From positions 62,001 to 126,000 of the forward strand of contig NZ_PUIP01000013.1 of NCBI RefSeq assembly GCF_002968015.1: DNA of 64,000 bases, in the 5' to 3' direction. Within the stretch, counting starts at the first letter, position 1; every line of letters begins with the position of its first letter. The position numbers and the translations under genes are program-made. Source of the DNA: Massilia phosphatilytica (lineage in GTDB: Bacteria; Pseudomonadota; Gammaproteobacteria; Burkholderiales; Burkholderiaceae_D). The notes under the pieces are model-generated. The model saw nothing but the letters and a program-made list of their open reading frames with translations. It was not told where the DNA came from and searched no databases. Of this stretch, positions 42,308-49,615 are shown in pieces.

Positions 42308-43759
42308 ATGTACGCAGCAGTCGACCTCGGCTCCAACTCGTTCCGCCTGCACATCGGCGAGCCGATCGCGGGCCAGATCCACATCGTGCGCACGGCGCGC
42401 GATCCGATCCGCCTTGCGGCCGGCCTCGGCCCGGACAATGCGCTCTCGGAAGCGGCCGTCGAGACCGCGCTGCGCACGCTGCGCGATTTCAGCGGCATCC
42501 TGCGCCAGTTCCGCCTCGACGCCGTGCGCGTCGTCGCGACCAACACGATGCGCGTGGCCAGCAATGCCGAGGCCGTGCTGCCGCGCATGGAAGAGGCGAT
42601 CGGCTATCCGATCGAGATCATCTCCGGTGAGGAAGAAGGGCGCCTGATCTACATGGGCGTCGCGCGCGCGCTGGGCCGGCGTGCCGGGCGGCGGCTCGTG
42701 ATCGACATCGGCGGCGGTTCGACGGAAGTCATCGCGGCGCACGGCGACGACATCGACATCGTCGAATCGTTCAGCATCGGCACGCATCCGCAGAGCGCCA
42801 CGTATTTCCAGGGCGGCCACATCAGCGCGGACGCGTTCGAGACGGCCGTCAACGCGGCGCGCGCCCAGTTCGAGGACATGGCCGACCACTACCGCCAGCA
42901 CGGCTGGGACGCCGTCTACGGGTCGTCCGGCACCATGCGCGCGATCAGCGAGGTCATCTCGCGCAACCGGATCGGCGACGGCACGATGTCGCTGGCGAGC
43001 CTGCTCGCGCTGCGCGACAAACTGATCGAAGTCGGCCACGTCGACGCCTTCGACCTGCCGGGCGTGAAACGCGAGCGCGTGATCGTGATGACGGGCGGCC
43101 TGTCGATCCTGATCGGCGCGATGCAGGAACTGGGAGTGCCCGCCATGACAGCGATTAACGCCGGCCTGCGCCTCGGGGTGCTGTCCGACCTGGAACTGCG
43201 CGCCACCCGCCACGACCGCCGCGACCTGGCGATCCAGGACTGCATGCGCCGCTTCGGCGTCGACCCCCAGCGTGCCGCGCGTACGGCGTCCATCGCCAAA
43301 CAATTGTTCGACAAGCTGGCGCCGCAGGACGAGGCCGTCATCCACCACCTGCTGCGCAGCGCGCTGCTGCACGAGGTGGGGCAGGCCATCTCGCACACGG
43401 GCGCGCACAAGCATGCCGCGTACATCGTCGAGCACGCCGACCTGCCGGGCTTCACGGCGCGCGAGCAGCGCCTGATGAGCCTGATCGTGCTGGGCCAGAA
43501 GGGCAATCTGCGCAAGGTGCGCGAGGTCCTGGGCGTGCCCGACCTGGCCAAGGCGGTGCTCGCATTGCGCCTGGCGGCCGTGTTCATGCACGCGCGCGTG
43601 GACGGCGACGTGGACGCCGTGCGCCTGCGCCTGAAGGGCCGCATCGACATCGAGACGCCGCGCGGCTGGCTGCGCCAGCATCCGACGGTGGCCGCCTGGT
43701 TCGAAAAAGAAGCGGCCGCGTGGAACGATGTGGGCGTGCCGTTCAGCGTGACGACGTAA
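42308..43759 (+). CDS. ppx: Exopolyphosphatase / pppGpp phosphohydrolase
   Basis: This is a 483-residue Ppx/GppA protein. AAVDLGSNSFRLHIGE and VIDIGGGSTEVI are the two ASKHA phosphate loops, with SGEEEGRLIYMGVARA between them. A C-terminal HD-like helical domain (HHLLRSALLHEVGQAISHTGAHKHA) completes the long form. It removes terminal phosphates from polyphosphate. The start at 42308 (MYAAVDLG) is preferred; a TTG at 42218 would overlap the phosphatase stop. It follows the PhoB-driven phosphatase gene and is probably cotranscribed. Confidence 0.92.
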   Translation: MYAAVDLGSNSFRLHIGEPIAGQIHIVRTARDPIRLAAGLGPDNALSEAAVETALRTLRDFSGILRQFRLDAVRVVATNTMRVASNAEAVLPRMEEAIGYPIEIISGEEEGRLIYMGVARALGRRAGRRLVIDIGGGSTEVIAAHGDDIDIVESFSIGTHPQSATYFQGGHISADAFETAVNAARAQFEDMADHYRQHGWDAVYGSSGTMRAISEVISRNRIGDGTMSLASLLALRDKLIEVGHVDAFDLPGVKRERVIVMTGGLSILIGAMQELGVPAMTAINAGLRLGVLSDLELRATRHDRRDLAIQDCMRRFGVDPQRAARTASIAKQLFDKLAPQDEAVIHHLLRSALLHEVGQAISHTGAHKHAAYIVEHADLPGFTAREQRLMSLIVLGQKGNLRKVREVLGVPDLAKAVLALRLAAVFMHARVDGDVDAVRLRLKGRIDIETPRGWLRQHPTVAAWFEKEAAAWNDVGVPFSVTT

Positions 43760-43761
43760 TT

Positions 43762-43779
43762 GCGGGGCGCTTGCCCCGC
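43762..43779 (+). terminator. GC-rich hairpin after ppx
   Basis: GCGGGGC (43762-43768) and GCCCCGC (43773-43779) pair with a four-base loop two bases after the ppx stop. There is no T tract, so termination would be weak or Rho-aided. Confidence 0.45.
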
Positions 43780-43846
43780 CACCATTGCAATCCTCCGCGC
43801 GGAAGCGATACTGGAAGTCCGATCATCGACTTTCAGGGAGAGGATC

Positions 43847-44293
43847 ATGAACGAGCAAGCCAACATCAGCCTGCTCAAACAGGCGTACGACGCGTACGAC
43901 AAGGGCGACATCCAGCGCCTGCTCGGCCTGCTTGCGCAAGACATCGACTGGGATCTGCCCGAAGTGGAGGGCATCCCGTTCACCGGCAAACGCCATGGCC
44001 TGGACCAGGTGGCCGACTTCTTCAGCACCATGGCCGCGTGCCAGGAACCGCGCGAATTCAAGCCGGACCGCTTCATCGCCCAGGATGACCAGGTCGTCGT
44101 CCTCGGGCACGGCAGGTTCGTCGTCAAGGCGACCGGCGCCGAGTTCAGCGGCGACTGGTGCCACATCTTCCGCGTCGCCGGCGGCAAGATCGCCAGCTTC
44201 AAGGAATACGACGATACCCACCAGGCCGCGCAGGCCTACCAGCCGCGGGGCGCCGGGGCCGGCGCGGCTGCGGGGCGGCCGGCCGTCCACTGA
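43847..44293 (+). CDS. SnoaL/NTF2-like protein
   Basis: This is a 148-residue cone-shaped alpha+beta barrel protein of the ketosteroid-isomerase-like superfamily. LLKQAYDAYDKGDIQRLLGLLAQDIDWDL, given in part, FTGKRHGLDQVADFFSTMA and WCHIFRVAGGKIASFKEYDDT are typical. Such proteins bind small molecules or act as isomerases or cyclases. GGGAGAGGATC lies before the ATG. No partner is evident. The C-terminal 20 residues are Gly/Ala-rich and probably disordered. Confidence 0.85.
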   Translation: MNEQANISLLKQAYDAYDKGDIQRLLGLLAQDIDWDLPEVEGIPFTGKRHGLDQVADFFSTMAACQEPREFKPDRFIAQDDQVVVLGHGRFVVKATGAEFSGDWCHIFRVAGGKIASFKEYDDTHQAAQAYQPRGAGAGAAAGRPAVH

Positions 44294-44350
44294 CGTCTAC
44301 GTAATGCTGTTCTGCTATCATGGGGAGCCCAGACATCGTCCCGGTTCTCC

Positions 44351-44944
44351 ATGAAGACCATCCCGCTCGAAGGCCGCCACGTGCGGCTGGAACCATTCGA
44401 TGAGACGCTGCGCGAACCGGTCCGCGCAGCGCTCGATTGCGACCCCGACGCGTGGTGCCTGTTCGCGCTCAACGGGCAGGGCGCGGACTTCGACGGCTTC
44501 TGGCGCAGCCTCAACGACCAGGTCGCGCAGGGCGGCTGGATCGCCTATGCCGTCCGCAACGCGGCGACCGGCGCGGTGGTCGGCACCACCAGCTTCCTGA
44601 ACATGAAACCCACGCGGCAGTGTGTGGAAATCGGCGGCACGTTCCTGCACCCGGACGTCCGGTCCACCCTCGTCAACGCGGAAGCGAAATACCTGATGCT
44701 GGCGCACGCGTTCGCCAGCGGCATGCGCCGCGTCGAGCTGCTGACGGATGCGCGCAACGTGCGCAGCCAGGCGGCGATCGCGAAGCTGGGCGCCGTGCGC
44801 GAAGGGGTGCTGCGGCGCGAACGCGTCACCTGGACCGGCCACGTGCGCGACAGCGTGCTGTTCGCCGTGACGGACCTTGATTGGCCTGACGTCCGGGCCC
44901 GCCTCGCGCGGCGCCTGGGTGTCCATTCCCTGGAGACCGCATGA
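44351..44944 (+). CDS. GNAT acetyltransferase, RimL-like
   Basis: This is a 197-residue acetyltransferase. PLEGRHVRLEPFDETLREPV opens it, EIGGTFLHPDVRSTLVNAEA forms the acetyl-CoA site region, and NVRSQAAIAKLGAVREGVLR with LFAVTDLDWPDVRARL ends it. It likely acetylates an N-terminal or small-molecule amine. The stop overlaps the start of the RidA-like gene as ATGA, so the two are coupled. Confidence 0.88.
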   Translation: MKTIPLEGRHVRLEPFDETLREPVRAALDCDPDAWCLFALNGQGADFDGFWRSLNDQVAQGGWIAYAVRNAATGAVVGTTSFLNMKPTRQCVEIGGTFLHPDVRSTLVNAEAKYLMLAHAFASGMRRVELLTDARNVRSQAAIAKLGAVREGVLRRERVTWTGHVRDSVLFAVTDLDWPDVRARLARRLGVHSLETA

Positions 44945-45417
44945 ACGTCAAATCCCGGTTGTGCGCGGGCCTGCTGGCCGCCTGCGCGTTCGGTCCGGCC
45001 CATGGCCAGGAGATCGTCCGCAAGGTGAATCCGGCGACCGTCGCCAAACCCGTCGCCGCCTACAGCCACGTGGCCGAGGTGCCCGCGGGCACGCGCATGC
45101 TGTACCTGGCCGGGCAGGTGGGCAACCGGCCGGATGGCTCGCTGCCCGAGTCCGTCGAAGACCAGGCCGTGCAGGCGCTGGAAAACATCCGTCTGATCCT
45201 CGCCGCGGAAGGCGCGGGGCCGCAGGACATCGTCAAGCTGACGTTCTACGTGGCGGCGAAGCCGGCGTCGCTCGCGAAGCTGAATGCGAAGCGGGCGGAG
45301 ATGTTCGGCGGGACGGCGCCGCCGCCCAGCACGTGGGTCTACGTGGTGGGGCTGGCACGGCCGGAATATCTCGTCGAGATCGAGGCCGTCGCGGCGGCAC
45401 CGGCGCGCTTGAAGTAA
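44941..45417 (+). CDS. Exported RidA-like protein lacking the key arginine
   Basis: This is a 158-residue protein with a signal peptide (LCAGLLAACAFGPAHG-QEI). A RidA/YjgF fold follows: MLYLAGQVGNRPDGSLPESV, DQAVQALENIRLILAAEGAG and YLVEIEAVAA. In imine deaminases an Arg stands before the ST of the (A)RST motif. Here the text is APPPSTWVYV, so the Arg is absent and imine hydrolysis is doubtful. Export to the periplasm is also unusual for the family. It is translated with the upstream acetyltransferase. Confidence 0.85.
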   Translation: MNVKSRLCAGLLAACAFGPAHGQEIVRKVNPATVAKPVAAYSHVAEVPAGTRMLYLAGQVGNRPDGSLPESVEDQAVQALENIRLILAAEGAGPQDIVKLTFYVAAKPASLAKLNAKRAEMFGGTAPPPSTWVYVVGLARPEYLVEIEAVAAAPARLK

Positions 45418-45521
45418 TCGGCGCAGCGCACTGTCGATTTTCTTTACACCTCGACGTCGTCGTTGCAATGACAAATCGCTAGGTACTTGTTTCCACAGGT
45501 TATTTTTTTCCAAGAGGCAAT

Positions 45522-45537
45522 TGGCACAGGAATTGCT
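45522..45537 (+). promoter_or_regulatory. Sigma-54 (-24/-12) promoter
   Basis: TGGCAC-AGGAA-TTGCT has the invariant GG and GC separated by exactly ten bases. It lies 36 bp before the ATG of the PEP-CTERM gene. Sigma-54 control by PrsK/PrsR is the known mode for PEP-CTERM genes in related bacteria. Confidence 0.85.
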
Positions 45538-45573
45538 TTATGTCTGTAAGTCAATTAATCTTGGGAATAAACA

Positions 45574-46269
45574 ATGAAAGTTGCAAAAATCATTGCGGTG
45601 GTATCGGTTGCTCTGGCTTCCCTCAACGCCCATGCGGGCGTCGTCGTCGGCGGCTCGACCCTGTTGAACGCCCAGGGCGTGACGCAACTGGAAGGCTGGT
45701 TGGGTCAGGGCCCGCTGACGCTGACGAACATCTTCACCAAACAGGCGGGCAGCACGTCGTACGATTTCCACGCTGCCGCCGACGGCAAGGGCGCCACCTT
45801 TGTCCTGATGAGTGCGTCGAAGGACGGTACCCACTGGAAGACGGTCGGCGGATACGATCCCCTGAGCTGGAACAGCCAGATGGGATACAACTACGTGTCC
45901 GACCCGTCGAACTGGACCTCGTTCCTGTTCAACCTGACCGACGGCGTCAAGAAGAGCCAGACGAGTGGTTACGAAACCTATAACATGGGCAGCTACGGCC
46001 CGACCTTCGGCGGCGGCTTCGACCTGTACGTGCCGACCGCGTTGGACTTTGGTTACTCGTACGGGTGGTCGTACGGTGGTTACACCGGCATGTCCATCGT
46101 GGATGGATCGTATTGGAACGGCACGGGCATCGCGATCGGTGCGCTCGAGGTCTTCACGCTTGCCCCGTACACGGCTCAGGCCGTCCCGGAACCCGGCTCG
46201 ATCGCCATCCTGGGCCTGGGCCTTGCCGGCCTCGCCGCTTCCCGTCGCAAGACGGCCCGGAAAGGCTGA
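45574..46269 (+). CDS. PEP-CTERM-anchored TLD-domain protein
   Basis: This is a 231-residue exported protein. After the signal peptide (cleavage near LNAHA-GVV) a TLDc-like domain is seen: FHAAADGKGATFVLMSASKDG, given in part, VGGYDPLSWNSQMGYNY, FLFNLTDGVKKS and YGPTFGGGFDLYV. The C-terminus has VPEPGSIAILGLGLAGLAA and then RRKTARK, the PEP-CTERM sorting tail cut by exosortase. It is probably placed at the cell surface or in the exopolysaccharide matrix. A sigma-54 promoter precedes it. No exosortase gene is in the window. Confidence 0.92.
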   Translation: MKVAKIIAVVSVALASLNAHAGVVVGGSTLLNAQGVTQLEGWLGQGPLTLTNIFTKQAGSTSYDFHAAADGKGATFVLMSASKDGTHWKTVGGYDPLSWNSQMGYNYVSDPSNWTSFLFNLTDGVKKSQTSGYETYNMGSYGPTFGGGFDLYVPTALDFGYSYGWSYGGYTGMSIVDGSYWNGTGIAIGALEVFTLAPYTAQAVPEPGSIAILGLGLAGLAASRRKTARKG

Positions 46270-46305
46270 TCCCGTCCGGTCGGAAGTATGGCACGTCGTC
46301 GGCGC

Positions 46306-47097
46306 TCAGCGCTGCGCAAAGAACGCCGACGGCGAACAACCGAACGTCTTCCTGAACATGTGCGAAAACGCCGACTGGCTCGTGTAGCCCAGTTCCTCCG
46401 CGACGCGGGATAACGGCATCCCGCGCGCGATCAGCGGCGCCGCGTGCGCCAGGCGCACCTGCTGGCGCCACTGGCTGAAACTCATCCCCAGTTCCCGTTC
46501 GAACAGCCGCGCCAGCGTGCGCTCCGATGCGCCCACGTGGCGCGCCCAGTCGGCCAGCGTGTGCGTGGCGCCGGGGTCGTCGAGCAGGCGTTCGCACAGG
46601 CTTTGCAGGCGCTTGTCGCGCGGGAGCGGCACGCGGATCGGCAGCGCGGGCGAGCGCGCCAGTTCGTCCAGCATCAGTTCCGACAACAACGTTGCGCGCG
46701 GCGACGGTTCCAGCTGCGGCAGTTGTTCCAATGCGAGGATCAGTTCGCGCAGCAGCGTCGACACGTCCAGCACGCGGCAATCCTCGCCGGGGAAGGGCGA
46801 GCGCGCGGCGTGGATGCGCACGGGGCGCAGGCGCACGGGTTCGAGCACCGTCACTTCGTGCACGACGCCGGGCGCCGTCCAGATCGCGCGCGACGGCGGC
46901 ACGATCCAGCTGCTGCCGGCAGCCGTCAGGCGGATCACGCCTTCGCGCGCATACGTCAACTGGCCGAAGGTGTGCGTGTGCGGCGCGACGTTGTCGGCCG
47001 CCTCCAGGTCGCGCGCCGTCAGCGTGACGGGACGCGCCGGCGTCGGGTCGAAGCAGTCGGGGAACGGCTGCGTATGGTGGACGACGGGAATGCTCAC
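46306..47097 (-). CDS. AraC-family regulator with cupin domain
   Basis: This is a 263-residue regulator. An N-terminal cupin (APHTHTFGQLTYAREGVIRL and PPSRAIWTAPGVVHEV) is followed by the AraC double HTH (HTLADWARHVGASERTLARLF and MPLSRVAEELGYTSQSAFSHMF). The start codon is GTG at 47097. The divergent MFS transporter begins 89 bp away and is the probable target, as in the NimR/NimT arrangement. Confidence 0.9.
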   Translation of the reverse strand: MSIPVVHHTQPFPDCFDPTPARPVTLTARDLEAADNVAPHTHTFGQLTYAREGVIRLTAAGSSWIVPPSRAIWTAPGVVHEVTVLEPVRLRPVRIHAARSPFPGEDCRVLDVSTLLRELILALEQLPQLEPSPRATLLSELMLDELARSPALPIRVPLPRDKRLQSLCERLLDDPGATHTLADWARHVGASERTLARLFERELGMSFSQWRQQVRLAHAAPLIARGMPLSRVAEELGYTSQSAFSHMFRKTFGCSPSAFFAQR

Positions 47098-47186
47098 GGA
47101 TGTCCGATTCTCGATAAAGGTTGTCCTGCTATCGTAAATCAGCCGTGGACGTTTTGCCTACACTGGCATTTTCGTCTGGAGCAAAT

Positions 47187-48416
47187 ATGTCACAAGACAG
47201 CACCCTGCGCGCCGACGCGCGCGTGATCGCCCTCGTGGGCCTGGCCCACGGCACGTCGCACTTCTACCACCTGATCCTGGCCGCGCTGTTCCCCTGGCTG
47301 AAGCCCGCGTTCGGCCTCAGCTACGCGGAACTGGGCCTGCTGCTGACGGCGTTCTTCGTCGTGTCGGGTGTCGGCCAGGCGCTGGCCGGCTTCGTCGTCG
47401 ACAAGGTCGGGGCGCGCCGCGTGCTGTTCTTCGGCATGGCGATGCTGGGCATCTCCGCCGTCGTGCTGTCGATGGCGGGCAGCTACGCGGCGCTGATGGC
47501 GGGCGCGCTGCTGGCCGGCGTCGGCAACAGCATTTTTCATCCCGCCGACTACACGCTGTTGAACCAGCGCGTATCGCGCGCCCGGCTGGCGCACGGCTTT
47601 TCCGTGCACGGCATCAGCGGCAACATCGGCTGGGCCGCGGCGCCGCTGTTCATGACGACGGTCGCCGCGGTCGCCAGCTGGCGCATGGCGCTGGCGTACG
47701 CGGCGATCCTGCCGTTCGGGGTACTCGCCATCCTGTTCCTGAACCGCGCGCACCTGCGTCCGGAACCGAAGCCGGCCGCCGCACCGGTTGCCGCCGGCGG
47801 AGAAGGGACGCTGTCGTTCCTGCGCCTGCGCGCCGTGTGGATGTGCTTCGCGTTTTTCTTCCTGACGGCCGTGTCGCTGGGCGGCATCCAGGCGTTTTCC
47901 TCGATCGGCCTGATGCAGCTCTACGGCATCTCGCGCGAGCTGGCGACGGGTTCGTACACGGCGTACATGCTGGCGTCGGCGGGTGGTATGCTGCTGGGCG
48001 GCTTCGTCGGCGTACGGGCGATCGGGGCGGGCCGGCAGGACCACGACCGCACGGTCGCCATCGCTTTTGCCGTGGCCGCCGCGCTGGCGCTGCTGCTGGG
48101 GCTGGCTGTCGTGCCGGGCTGGCTCGCGTTGCCGCTGATGGCGCTCGTCGGCTTCTTCTCGGGCATCGCGGGACCGTCGCGCGACCTGATGATCCGCGCG
48201 GCCGCACCGAAGAATGCGACGGGGAGGGTATATGGCATCGTGTATTCAGGGCTGGATGCCGGGCTGTCGGTGGGGCCGGCGTTGTTCGGGCTCGTGATGG
48301 ATGCGGGGCACCCGGGGTGGCTGTTTGCGGGGATTGCGTTGTTCCAGGCGCTGGCCATTGTCACGGCGGTGGGTGTCGGGGGCAGGACGCGCAGTGCCCG
48401 GTTGCAGAACGCGTGA
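47187..48416 (+). CDS. MFS efflux transporter
   Basis: This is a 409-residue protein with 12 membrane segments. GLAHGTSHFYHLILAALFPW and GLLLTAFFVVSGVGQALAGFVVDKVGARR, given in part, match the Fsr-type (fosmidomycin resistance-like) MFS group. It probably exports a drug or metabolite. The start at 47187 (MSQDSTLR) has GGAGC upstream. Codon use near the C-terminus is plainer but in frame to a TGA. It is divergent from an AraC regulator that likely controls it. Confidence 0.87.
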   Translation: MSQDSTLRADARVIALVGLAHGTSHFYHLILAALFPWLKPAFGLSYAELGLLLTAFFVVSGVGQALAGFVVDKVGARRVLFFGMAMLGISAVVLSMAGSYAALMAGALLAGVGNSIFHPADYTLLNQRVSRARLAHGFSVHGISGNIGWAAAPLFMTTVAAVASWRMALAYAAILPFGVLAILFLNRAHLRPEPKPAAAPVAAGGEGTLSFLRLRAVWMCFAFFFLTAVSLGGIQAFSSIGLMQLYGISRELATGSYTAYMLASAGGMLLGGFVGVRAIGAGRQDHDRTVAIAFAVAAALALLLGLAVVPGWLALPLMALVGFFSGIAGPSRDLMIRAAAPKNATGRVYGIVYSGLDAGLSVGPALFGLVMDAGHPGWLFAGIALFQALAIVTAVGVGGRTRSARLQNA

Positions 48417-48427
48417 AGCTGACCGGC

Positions 48428-49075
48428 CTAGTCTGCGTGCATCTCACGATTCTGCGAAATCGATCGGTTAAATTCGAGCCAACTCGTGCCGAGCTCCGTG
48501 ATCCTGTAGTCATTACCGATACGCTGCAAGAACATGTTCGATTCCAGCCAGATCCGGATTTCCTCGCTCATCATAAGCGCGTCCGGGCCGCATTGAATAC
48601 TGTTGAGCACACGCACGCAGGCGAAATGCTTCAGCGCCTGCCGACCTTTCGCAGTGATCACCGGCTTGCCGTCGTCATCCAGCTGAATCAGGGCAAACCG
48701 TTGCAGCTCAACGGGACACTCGGCGATCGTCATCCTGTGCATGCCGGTGTCCGCTTCAAAGCGAAGACGGTGCAGGATCGCCATCGCTGCCGCGTCGAGC
48801 GTGACAGGGCCGTCGTCGTCAGTTGACGCTTGATGCCGGTTCTCGGACGTGGACGGCGCTTCATCGATACGACGTGGCTGCGCGCGGCGTTCCTCAGGAA
48901 TGGCCAGCACACGCTCGACCAACTCCTCATCGAGGCCATTGCGCAAGAGTAGATTTTTCGCCGCGGCGTTGCCGGACGCGCGCCGCATGGCGAACATGGT
49001 CCGCAGGATTTTCGCGGTGACGCCATCGGTACGTCGATCTCCCGAGCGTCGATCAGGGTAAGTCACGAGAGCCAT
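48428..49075 (-). CDS. Unrecognised 215-residue protein
   Basis: I do not recognise this protein. It begins MALVTYPDRRSGDRRTDG, an Arg-rich opening seen in several bacterial hypothetical proteins. It is largely helical, with an Arg/Pro/Ser linker (about 65-90) dividing it into two parts. There is no signal peptide or membrane segment. The second part (about 95-210) resembles a small winged-helix or PilZ-size domain but shows no clear motif. GC content is lower than that of flanking genes. It converges on the MFS gene and has an AT-rich inverted repeat 16 bp before its start. Confidence 0.65.
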   Translation of the reverse strand: MALVTYPDRRSGDRRTDGVTAKILRTMFAMRRASGNAAAKNLLLRNGLDEELVERVLAIPEERRAQPRRIDEAPSTSENRHQASTDDDGPVTLDAAAMAILHRLRFEADTGMHRMTIAECPVELQRFALIQLDDDGKPVITAKGRQALKHFACVRVLNSIQCGPDALMMSEEIRIWLESNMFLQRIGNDYRITELGTSWLEFNRSISQNREMHAD

Positions 49076-49090
49076 GGTCGCCAAAAGACG

Positions 49091-49125
49091 TTTCGATGAT
49101 TAATAATAACAAAAAATCATCGAAA
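49091..49125. repeat. AT-rich inverted repeat upstream of the unknown gene
   Basis: TTTCGATGATT (49091-49101) and AATCATCGAAA (49115-49125) are perfect 11-base arms around a 13-base AT spacer. It lies between the sixA stop and the start of the unknown gene, both leftward, and could be a terminator or an operator. Confidence 0.65.
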
Positions 49126-49141
49126 TTGGAGGCTCAGGCTG

Positions 49142-49615
49142 TCACCGCAGCTTCCCGACGATATCCGGCCCCACCGCCAGCCTGACGAACGGCGCCGGAT
49201 CGTCCTCGCCCTTGCTGGCAATCCAGAACACGCTGGCCTTGCGGATCTTCCAGTCCTGCGCCGTCCCTGAAAAGATCAGCGATGCGACCTGGCCCAGCAG
49301 CGGCTGGTGCCCGACCACGACGACGGTATGCTTGTTGTCCGGCCAGCCGGCCGCTTCCAGGATGCGCTCCGCCGACGAATCCGTGTTCAGCGCTTCCACG
49401 GTGATGAACTTGCGGCCCAGCGCCTGCGCCGTCTGCACGCAGCGCGCGGCCGGGCTGGACAGGATGCGGCAATGCGACGGCAGCTGGCGGTCGAGCCACG
49501 CGCCCACGCGCGAGGCGTGGCGCGCGCCCTTGGCCGTCAATTCGCGGAGTTGATCGCCCTGGCGGTCGGGGACGTGCGGCTCAGCCTCGGCGTGGCGCCA
49601 CAGGATCAATTCCAT
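49142..49615 (-). CDS. sixA: Phosphohistidine phosphatase SixA
   Basis: This is a 157-residue histidine phosphatase. ELILWRHAEAEPH has the RH motif with catalytic His8, ILSSPAARCVQTAQAL the second Arg, and VVVVGHQPLLGQVASLI the second His. Length is normal for SixA. It removes phosphate from phosphohistidine of phosphotransfer domains. AAGGAG lies seven bases before ATG 49615; ATG 49621 is too close to it. The gene overlaps the 3' end of ppk1 by 35 bp, so it shares the PhoB-controlled transcript. Confidence 0.92.
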   Translation of the reverse strand: MELILWRHAEAEPHVPDRQGDQLRELTAKGARHASRVGAWLDRQLPSHCRILSSPAARCVQTAQALGRKFITVEALNTDSSAERILEAAGWPDNKHTVVVVGHQPLLGQVASLIFSGTAQDWKIRKASVFWIASKGEDDPAPFVRLAVGPDIVGKLR

